NCBI GenBank assembly: GCA_029267445.1
Contig: JAJUIU010000037.1
Coordinates: 1-37,126, forward strand
Direction of reading: 5' to 3'
Length of the DNA stretch: 37,126 nucleotides
Source: Rhodospirillaceae bacterium
GTDB lineage: Bacteria > Pseudomonadota > Alphaproteobacteria > Azospirillales > Azospirillaceae
Under the pieces are notes generated by a model. That model made no database searches. It was not told the DNA's origin and was given only the letters and a program-made list of their open reading frames with translations. The translations under genes and the position numbers were made by a program. How positions within the stretch are numbered: position 1 is the stretch's first letter; every line of letters begins with the position of its first letter. Shown one piece after another: positions 31,351 to 37,126 of this stretch.

Positions 31351-32228
31351 CGCCGCCCGGCAGACGGCGTCCCGGCCTGCCGCTCGCCCCGGCGGCGGTG
31401 GAACTGCTGCGCGATCTCGCCGACCCCGATGTGGGCCTGCTGGACGCGGGCGGCATCGCGGTGGTCTGCGCCCACCCGGACGACGAGACCGTGGGCATCG
31501 GCGCCCAGCTGCCGCGCCTGACCGGCATCCGGATCGTCCATGTCACCGACGGAGCGCCGGCCGACATGCGCGACGCCCGCGAGCATGGCTTCGGCACGAG
31601 GGAGGCCTATGCCGCCGCCCGGCGCGACGAGCTGGAGACGGCGATGGCCAGGGCGGGCATCCCACCGGTGCGCATCACCGGGCTGGGGGTCGCGGACCAG
31701 GAGGCCGCACAGGTCCTGCCGGGACTGTCCCGGCGGATGGCCGACCTGTTCGAGGCGATGGAGATCGGGCTGGTGGTCACCCATGCCTACGAGGGTGGGC
31801 ACCCCGACCATGACGCCACCTGCTTCACCGTCCAGGCCGGGGCGACGCTGCTGGCCCGGCGCGGCCGCCCGGCGCCAAGCCTGCTGGAGATGACCGGCTA
31901 CCACGCCGGGCCCGACGGCAATCTGGAGACGGGCGTCTTCCTCCCCCGGCGGGACTGTCCGGAAACCCTGCTGCCGCTCGACGAGGATGCGGCCGACATG
32001 AAGCGCCGGCTGCTCGCCTGCCACCGCACCCAGGCGGCGACGCTGTCCCAGTTCCGGCTGGAGGTGGAGCGGCTGCGCCCGGCGCCCGCCTACGATTTCC
32101 TAGCCCCGCCGCATCCGGGGCGGCCCTGGTACGAGAATTTCGCCTGGGGCATGGACCTCGACCGCTGGCTCGACCTCGCGGCGGCGGCGACGGCCGACCT
32201 GGGGCTGGAGGCGCCGCCATGGCGCTGA
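31347..32228 (+). CDS. PIG-L/MshB-like N-acetylglucosaminyl deacetylase
   Basis: A 293-residue zinc deacetylase of the PIG-L/LmbE family. The signature CAHPDDETVGIG (zinc ligands His43 and Asp46, with catalytic-type Asp45) and the second ligand region GGHPDHDATCF are both present. Characterised relatives (MshB, PIG-L, BshB) remove acetate from GlcNAc attached to inositol, lipid or malate. With ino1, a GT4 enzyme and an acyltransferase in the same run, GlcNAc-inositol-type substrates are the natural hypothesis. The GTG at 31347 overlaps the glycosidase stop, and its 3' end overlaps the GT4 start by 10 bp. Substrate remains untested. Confidence 0.88.
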   Translation: MTPPGRRRPGLPLAPAAVELLRDLADPDVGLLDAGGIAVVCAHPDDETVGIGAQLPRLTGIRIVHVTDGAPADMRDAREHGFGTREAYAAARRDELETAMARAGIPPVRITGLGVADQEAAQVLPGLSRRMADLFEAMEIGLVVTHAYEGGHPDHDATCFTVQAGATLLARRGRPAPSLLEMTGYHAGPDGNLETGVFLPRRDCPETLLPLDEDAADMKRRLLACHRTQAATLSQFRLEVERLRPAPAYDFLAPPHPGRPWYENFAWGMDLDRWLDLAAAATADLGLEAPPWR

Positions 32229-33277
32229 CGGTGCTCCAGGTCTCCTATCCCCTGGCCCCGGTCGGCGTCGACACGGCGGGCGGGGCGGAGCAGATCCTGG
32301 CCTGGCTCGACCGGGGCCTCGTCGCGCGGGGCGACCGCTCCCTCGTCGTGGCGCCGGAGGGGTCGCGGGTGGCGGGCACGCTGCTGCCGGTGCCATGGTC
32401 CGACGGCGCGCTGGACGACGCGGCCATGGCGGCGGCGCGGGATCGGCATCGGCGGGCCATCCTGCGGGCGCTGGACCGGCACCCGGTGGACCTCGTCCAT
32501 CTGCACGGGATCGACGCGCTGGACTATCTGCCCCCGCCGGGCGTGCCGGTCCTGATCACGCTGCATCTGCCGCCCGACTGGTACCCGCCCGCGATCTGGC
32601 GGCTGGAGCGGCCGGACACCTGGCTGGTCCCGGTGTCGGCGGCCCAGGCGCGCGATTGCCCGGCCGGTCCCACCCTGCTGCCGCCTGTCCCGAACGGCAT
32701 CCCCATCGCGGACCTGGACAAGCGGCACCGCAAGGCTGGATTCGCCGCCGCCATGGGCCGCATCTGTCCGGAGAAGGGGCTGCACATCGCGGCCGAGGCG
32801 GCGCGGGCGGCCGACGCCGACCTGCTGATCGCCGGCCGCCTCTATGCCTATCCGGACCATGTGCGCTACGCGGACACCGTGCTGCGTCCGGCGCTGGACC
32901 GGCGGCGGCGCTGGATCGGGCCGGTCGGCTTCCGGGGCAAGCGCCGCCTGCTCGGCATGGCCCGCTGCGCCCTCGTCCCCAGCCTCTGCCGGGAGACGGG
33001 ATCGCTGGTGGCGATGGAGGCGCTGGCCTGCGGCACGCCGGTGATCGCCTTTCCGAACGGCGCCCTGGCGGAGGTGGTGGAGGACGGGGTGACCGGCTTC
33101 CTGGTGCCCGACGCCGCCTCCATGGCGGACGCAATCGGCCGGGCGGACCGGATCGACCCGGAGGCCTGCCGGGCGGCGGCGCGGGCCCGCTTCGGCCTGG
33201 ACGCGATGGTGGAGGGTTACCGGGCCGCCTACCGCCGCATCCTGCACCCGCAACCGGCGGGAGCCGCCGCGCCATGA
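32219..33277 (+). CDS. GT4-family glycosyltransferase
   Basis: A 352-residue retaining glycosyltransferase of the GT4 type. The GT-B N-terminal loop is AGGAEQILAWLD. The C-terminal nucleotide-binding EX7E motif is ETGSLVAMEALACGTPVIAF. The phosphate-binding region is AAMGRICPEKGLHIA. MshA of mycothiol synthesis is a GT4 enzyme that joins GlcNAc to inositol-phosphate, but many other GT4 enzymes exist, so the analogy is contextual. The ATG at 32219 overlaps the deacetylase by 10 bp and its stop overlaps the next start by 4 bp. Confidence 0.9.
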   Translation: MALTVLQVSYPLAPVGVDTAGGAEQILAWLDRGLVARGDRSLVVAPEGSRVAGTLLPVPWSDGALDDAAMAAARDRHRRAILRALDRHPVDLVHLHGIDALDYLPPPGVPVLITLHLPPDWYPPAIWRLERPDTWLVPVSAAQARDCPAGPTLLPPVPNGIPIADLDKRHRKAGFAAAMGRICPEKGLHIAAEAARAADADLLIAGRLYAYPDHVRYADTVLRPALDRRRRWIGPVGFRGKRRLLGMARCALVPSLCRETGSLVAMEALACGTPVIAFPNGALAEVVEDGVTGFLVPDAASMADAIGRADRIDPEACRAAARARFGLDAMVEGYRAAYRRILHPQPAGAAAP

Positions 33278-34248
33278 CGACGCTGGAACGGCTTGAGGGT
33301 GCCGAGGCGCTCGCCCGGATCGAGCCGGAATGGTGGGCGCTCTGGCGCGCCGACCCGGTGGCGACGCCTTTCCAGTCCCCGGCCTGGCTGCTGCCCTGGG
33401 CCGCCGTGTTCCAGCCGGAGCGTGCCTTCGTCCTAGCGCTGCGGGATGGCGGCCGGCTGATGGCGCTGCTGCCGCTTTTCGCCTTGGTGGAGGCGGGGCG
33501 GACCCGCCTGCTGCCGCTCGGGGCGGGGACGACGGACTGGCTCGGCGGGCTTGTGCATCCCGAGGTTCGAGGCGATGCGCCGGCACGCCTGCTGGCCGCG
33601 CTGGACGCCCTGCCGGGCTGGACCGCCCTGGACCTGGTCCAGCTTGCGCCGGACGATCCCTTCGCCACGGCACCCGCACCCTGGCCGGAGACGCTGGAGG
33701 AGGGGGAGCCCTGTCCGGCCGTGTCCCCCCTGCCGCCGCCGCTGTCGCGCAGCTTCGCCCAGAACCTGCGGACGGCCCGCAACCGGCTTGGCCGGCAGGG
33801 CGGCTGTCGGGTCCGCCGGGCCATGGGACCCGAACTGCCCGACGCCTTCGACCGGCTGACGGACCTGCACGGCGCCCGCTGGCGTTCGCGCGGGGAGGCG
33901 GGGGTGCTGGCCGAGCGGGAGGTGCGCGCGTTCCATCACAAGGCCCTGCTCGGGTTGGAGGCGGGGGGCTTGCTCCGCCTCCTCCTGCTGGAGCAGGGCG
34001 GGCGCGCCCTGGCCATGGTCTACGGGCTGGCCGCCAAAGGGCGGTTCCACTGCTACATCACCGGGTTCGATCCGGACGCCGCCTTCTTCAGCCCCGGCAC
34101 GGTGCTGATCGACCATGCGATGCGGGAGGCGGCAGGGGAGGGGATGACCATGTTCGACTTCCTGCGCGGCCGCGAGGCCTACAAATACGCCTGGGGGGCC
34201 GTGGACCGGCCCAGCGTGACACGCCGCTTCACGCGGGGTGCGGGCTGA
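33274..34248 (+). CDS. CelD/BcsL-like GNAT-fold acyltransferase
   Basis: A 324-residue protein of the Acetyltransf_6 (CelD/BcsL, FemAB-related) type, with two GNAT-like halves. Diagnostic parts are the start WWALWRADPVATPFQSPAWL, the central SFAQNLRTARNRLGRQGG, and the end FHCYITGFDPDAAFFSPGTV followed by FDFLRGREAYKYAW. Such enzymes acylate sugars or amines of surface glycans. In this run it would act on the amine freed by the deacetylase. It is joined by 4-bp overlap to the GT4 gene, and its TGA overlaps the next ATG (TGATG). The acyl donor is unknown. Confidence 0.83.
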   Translation: MTTLERLEGAEALARIEPEWWALWRADPVATPFQSPAWLLPWAAVFQPERAFVLALRDGGRLMALLPLFALVEAGRTRLLPLGAGTTDWLGGLVHPEVRGDAPARLLAALDALPGWTALDLVQLAPDDPFATAPAPWPETLEEGEPCPAVSPLPPPLSRSFAQNLRTARNRLGRQGGCRVRRAMGPELPDAFDRLTDLHGARWRSRGEAGVLAEREVRAFHHKALLGLEAGGLLRLLLLEQGGRALAMVYGLAAKGRFHCYITGFDPDAAFFSPGTVLIDHAMREAAGEGMTMFDFLRGREAYKYAWGAVDRPSVTRRFTRGAG

Positions 34249-35048
34249 TGGCGGGGCCGCCGGTCGGCCTGCGCTGGACGGTGGGCGACGTCAGCCCGCG
34301 CGGCTTCCGGGCGCTGCGCCTCGCCCTGTGGGGGGCGCGGCGCGTGTTCGGGCCGGGGGCCGCCCTGGCGGTGGTGGTGAACAGCGTTCCGGTCGCGGAG
34401 GCGCGGGCGCGCACCGGTGCCGTGCCGGACGGGATCGACTGGCTGCCGGCCGGCGACATGCCCCGGCGGCTCGCCGCCCACCTGGACGGCGGGATGGCTG
34501 AGGGGGTCGCCTGGAAGCTGGCGCCGCTGCGCCTGTTCCCGGACCGCTGGGAGATCGCCTTCGACAATGACTGCGTGCTGTGGGAGATGCCGCCCAGCAT
34601 TGCCGGCTGGCTCGCCGCCGGCGACCGCGCCACATGCCTGCTGGAGGAGGATGTGGAGCGGGCGCATGGCGCCTTCGACCATTTGTGCGGGCCGCTGAGC
34701 CTGAACACTGGCATCCGGGGTTTCCCGCCCGGCTTCGATGTTGAGGCGGCCCTGTGCGCCGTGCTGGACGCGCATCCGGTGCCGCTCGCGGGCGAGCTGG
34801 ACGAGCAGGGGATGCAGGTGGCCGCCCTGCAGCGCGCCCGCCCGCCCGCCGTGGTGACGGTGGCGGAGGTCAGCATCTGCGCCCCCTTCTGGCCCAAGCG
34901 GCCGGAGCTGGGCTCCCACGGGGCGCATTTCGTCGGGCTGAACGCGCGGTCGCTGCCCTGGGACTGGTACGGCCGTCCGGCCAGCGACTGCCAGAACGGG
35001 AACTTCGACCGCTGGGAGCCGGAGATCGCGCGGCGGGTCGGGCTTTAG
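34248..35048 (+). CDS. Unknown protein, possible GT-A-like glycosyltransferase
   Basis: A 266-residue soluble protein without a recognised family. A DND motif sits in WEIAFDNDCVLWEMP, in the place where a GT-A enzyme keeps its metal-binding DxD. Other conserved-looking pieces are GVAWKLAPLRLFPDRW, LLEEDVERAHGAFDHLCGP and a C-terminal GAHFVGLNARSLPWDWYG. A glycosyltransferase role is therefore possible but unproven. It starts at a TGATG overlap with the acyltransferase gene. It is the last plus-strand gene of the run; its stop overlaps that of the convergent glucosidase by 4 bp. Confidence 0.72.
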   Translation: MAGPPVGLRWTVGDVSPRGFRALRLALWGARRVFGPGAALAVVVNSVPVAEARARTGAVPDGIDWLPAGDMPRRLAAHLDGGMAEGVAWKLAPLRLFPDRWEIAFDNDCVLWEMPPSIAGWLAAGDRATCLLEEDVERAHGAFDHLCGPLSLNTGIRGFPPGFDVEAALCAVLDAHPVPLAGELDEQGMQVAALQRARPPAVVTVAEVSICAPFWPKRPELGSHGAHFVGLNARSLPWDWYGRPASDCQNGNFDRWEPEIARRVGL

Positions 35049-37126
35049 GCGGTCCTGACCCAGCAGCGCAGCGCCTCCGCCACGCTCCAGGCCTGGCTGA
35101 TGCAGCCGCGCGGGGTGAAGGGCGGTTCGGCGTCGAAAATCTCCGCGATGGTGCCGACCCCGGCCTCCGACAGGTGGGGCCACAGTCCCTCCAGCATCCG
35201 CCGCGCCTCCTCCTTGTCCTCCGGGTGCAGCTTCAGCCAGGCGTCGATATAGGGGCCGATCAGCCAGCCCCAGACTGTGCCCTGGTGGTAGGCCGCGTCG
35301 CGGGCGCGCAGATCGCCGAAATAGCGCTGCTTGTAGTCCCGGTGACCGGGGTCGAGGGAGCGCAGCCCCACGGGGGTCAGCAGACGCTCCTCCACCGTGC
35401 GCATCACCGGCTCCCAGCGCTCCCGGTCCAGCACAGGACTGTCGAGCGAGATGGCGAACACCTGGTTGGGGCGGCAGGCCGCGTCGTCGCCATGCTCCCC
35501 GTCCACGACGTCGAAGAGGTAGCCCGCGTCCGGGTTCCAGAAGCGGCGGTTGAAGCTGTCGCGCACCCGGTCGGCGAGGTCGTGGACGAGGTTGGCGGAG
35601 CCGACCCCCTGCTCCTGCTCCAGCCAGCCGGCCAGCAGCCTCAGCGCGTTGTACCAGAGGGCGTTGATCTCCACCGCCTTGCCCCGGCGCGGTGTCACCA
35701 CCCAGTCCTCCACCTTGGCGTCCATCCAGGTGAGCTGATAGCCGGGGGCACCCTGGCGGAGCAGGCCGTCGGCCGGGTCCATGGCGATGCCGAAGTCGGT
35801 GCCGTGCCGATGGTTGTTGACGATGTCCAGCAGCCTCGGCAGCAGGCGACGCAGCGTGTCGCGCTCGCCCGTCGCCGCCGTGTAGCGGTTCAGCGCGTGG
35901 AAGAACCACAGCGTGGCGTCGGCCGTGTTGTAGAGGCCGGTGCTACGCCCCTCCGGGAACATGTTCGGGATCAGGCCCCGGCGGATATGCTTGGCGAAGG
36001 TGCGCAGGATCCAGCCCGCCTCCACATGCCGGCCGGTGCAGAGGGTCAGCCCCTCCAGCGAGATCATCGTGTCGCGGCCCCAGTCCGTGAACCAGTGGTA
36101 GCCGGCGATGACGCTGCGCACCTCGTCGCCTGTGGCGTAGGCCTGGATCACGTCGGCCGCCCGGCCGACCGGAGTCATCAGGAAGCTGTCGGCCGCCAGC
36201 ACCAGCTCCGCCGGAACGCCGGACCGGCAGCATTCCGGCGCGATGTTCAGCAGGTGGCGCCGCCGCTCCCGCTCCCAGTCGCGCACGTCGGCGGGGTCCA
36301 GGCTGTCGATCGTGTCCCAGTCCTCCGCCCCGGCGATCAGGGTGACGGTCCCTCCCGGCTCCAGCCGCACGGTGAACTCGCCGGGGCTCCACAGCATGCC
36401 CCGGCTGTCGTAGCCACGCTCCGCCTCGACGGCGTAGAACACCTCGCGCCGGTGCTCCCCATCCAGGGTGAAGCGGCTGTCGGCCCCGAGGAGCTTCAGG
36501 CGCAGGACCGCCTGCTCGCCGTCAGCCGCGATCTCGAACCGCTCGCCGGCGACGGACAGGCGGTAGGATCGCCCCGCCGACGATGCCACCGGCGACTCCA
36601 GCGCCCGGAAGTTCACGGTGGGCCGGATGGCCAGCTCGGTCTCCGGGCAGCCATGGTCCAGATGGTAGGAGACGTGCACGATGTTCTGCCTGTGCGGCAT
36701 GACCACCCGGCGCGTCAGCCTGACGTCACCCACCCGGTAGCGCCAGACCGGCAGGCCCTCCTCCAGGGTGAAGGACTCCAAAGCCGGCAGCTCCTTCTCC
36801 GGCCCGGCGGCGTCCGCATCCATCCGCGCCAGCGGCACCTCCGGCCCGATCGTCGGGCGCAGGCGTTCGTTCAGGTGCGACAGCAGGACCAGGCGCCCCC
36901 GGGGCGCGTTCATCGCGGCGACCAGCAGTCCATGGTAGCGCCGCGTGAGCGCGCCGGAGACGGTGGTGGAGGCGTATCCCCCCAGCCCGTTAGCCACCAG
37001 CCATTCCCGGTCGGTCAGCGTGCCCGCCTGCTCGCGCAAAGCGCCCCCCTCCAGCCTGCGGGCGGCGCCGAGCGCGCCCGGCCGGCCCGTATCCAGGGCG
37101 CCGCCGTCGCGCCGCGTCGGCTCAGG
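35045..37126 (-). CDS. Amylo-alpha-1,6-glucosidase-like enzyme, 5' end outside the window
   Basis: At least 664 residues are visible and the frame stays open to the window edge, so the true start lies to the right. The N terminus seen (REWLVANGLGGYASTTVSG, RRYHGLLVAAM) is the GDE_N domain of bacterial debranching-type glucosidases. The catalytic (alpha/alpha)6 part shows DWGRDTMISLEGL, MDAKVEDWVVTPRRGKAVEINALWYNA and AYHQGTVWGWLIGPYID. It hydrolyses alpha-1,6 or related alpha-glucosidic bonds. It converges on the inositol-glycoside run, ending 4 bp inside the last gene. It may trim or recycle the same product or act on glycogen or trehalose-type stores. Confidence 0.9.
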   Translation of the reverse strand, partial: PEPTRRDGGALDTGRPGALGAARRLEGGALREQAGTLTDREWLVANGLGGYASTTVSGALTRRYHGLLVAAMNAPRGRLVLLSHLNERLRPTIGPEVPLARMDADAAGPEKELPALESFTLEEGLPVWRYRVGDVRLTRRVVMPHRQNIVHVSYHLDHGCPETELAIRPTVNFRALESPVASSAGRSYRLSVAGERFEIAADGEQAVLRLKLLGADSRFTLDGEHRREVFYAVEAERGYDSRGMLWSPGEFTVRLEPGGTVTLIAGAEDWDTIDSLDPADVRDWERERRRHLLNIAPECCRSGVPAELVLAADSFLMTPVGRAADVIQAYATGDEVRSVIAGYHWFTDWGRDTMISLEGLTLCTGRHVEAGWILRTFAKHIRRGLIPNMFPEGRSTGLYNTADATLWFFHALNRYTAATGERDTLRRLLPRLLDIVNNHRHGTDFGIAMDPADGLLRQGAPGYQLTWMDAKVEDWVVTPRRGKAVEINALWYNALRLLAGWLEQEQGVGSANLVHDLADRVRDSFNRRFWNPDAGYLFDVVDGEHGDDAACRPNQVFAISLDSPVLDRERWEPVMRTVEERLLTPVGLRSLDPGHRDYKQRYFGDLRARDAAYHQGTVWGWLIGPYIDAWLKLHPEDKEEARRMLEGLWPHLSEAGVGTIAEIFDAEPPFTPRGCISQAWSVAEALRCWVRTA

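Overview
The window is very GC-rich, densely coded DNA with short intergenic gaps, many 4-bp start/stop overlaps, GTG starts and strong purine ribosome binding sites. Gene content (an HWE/HisKA_2-type sensor kinase, an EcfG-like promoter, FNR/FixK-like boxes, MlaA, an AldR/Ald pair, an NtrY-like kinase) points to a free-living alphaproteobacterium, most likely in or near Azospirillaceae/Rhodospirillales. This placement is inferred from content; no rRNA, tRNA, CRISPR array, phage gene or insertion sequence was seen.

Layout. (1) 1-2.9 kb: an NtrY-like histidine kinase, a MaoC hydratase, an RluA-type pseudouridine synthase and a small hydrophilic protein. (2) 3.0-8.1 kb: a sulfide-oxidation operon with a persulfide-dioxygenase-like metallo-beta-lactamase, a DUF2892 membrane protein, a DUF442-sulfide:quinone oxidoreductase fusion and a SulP transporter. 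An FNR-like box and an AT-rich palindrome lie upstream. (3) 8.2-10.2 kb: a three-PAS HisKA_2 sensor kinase. (4) 10.2-13.9 kb: a minus-strand envelope operon of a lipoprotein and two secreted PRC-barrel proteins. Both PRC-barrel proteins carry long arrays of a nine-residue PEVxVxQ repeat. A proline-rich microprotein lies just upstream. (5) 14.0-18.3 kb: a TSUP exporter, a second proline-rich microprotein, MlaA, a methyltransferase coupled to a PKHD hydroxylase, and a divergent secreted Gly/Glu-repeat protein that shares a Fur-like box with the hydroxylase. (6) 18.3-25.7 kb: Nudix, an Lrp-type regulator divergent from alanine dehydrogenase, an RNase Z-like hydrolase, MarR plus a stand-alone DUF442 protein, a VOC protein and LysR.

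(7) 25.9-37.1 kb is the most interesting region. It is a run of ten tightly packed, often translationally coupled genes preceded by an exact GGAAC-N16-CGTT motif, the consensus of the alphaproteobacterial general-stress sigma factor EcfG. The genes are inositol-3-phosphate synthase, a histidine phosphatase, a CgeB-like glycosyltransferase, a sugar nucleotidyltransferase, a methyltransferase, a glycosidase whose barrel appears circularly permuted, a PIG-L/MshB-like deacetylase, a GT4 (MshA-like) glycosyltransferase, a CelD-like acyltransferase and an unknown protein with a DND motif. A convergent amylo-alpha-1,6-glucosidase closes the window and runs off its right edge.

The order of activities in region 7 (make inositol phosphate, glycosylate, dephosphorylate, deacetylate, acylate) parallels the early steps of mycothiol synthesis. 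No cysteine-ligase gene is visible. The working hypothesis is a stress-induced inositol glycoside or glycoconjugate pathway whose product is unknown.
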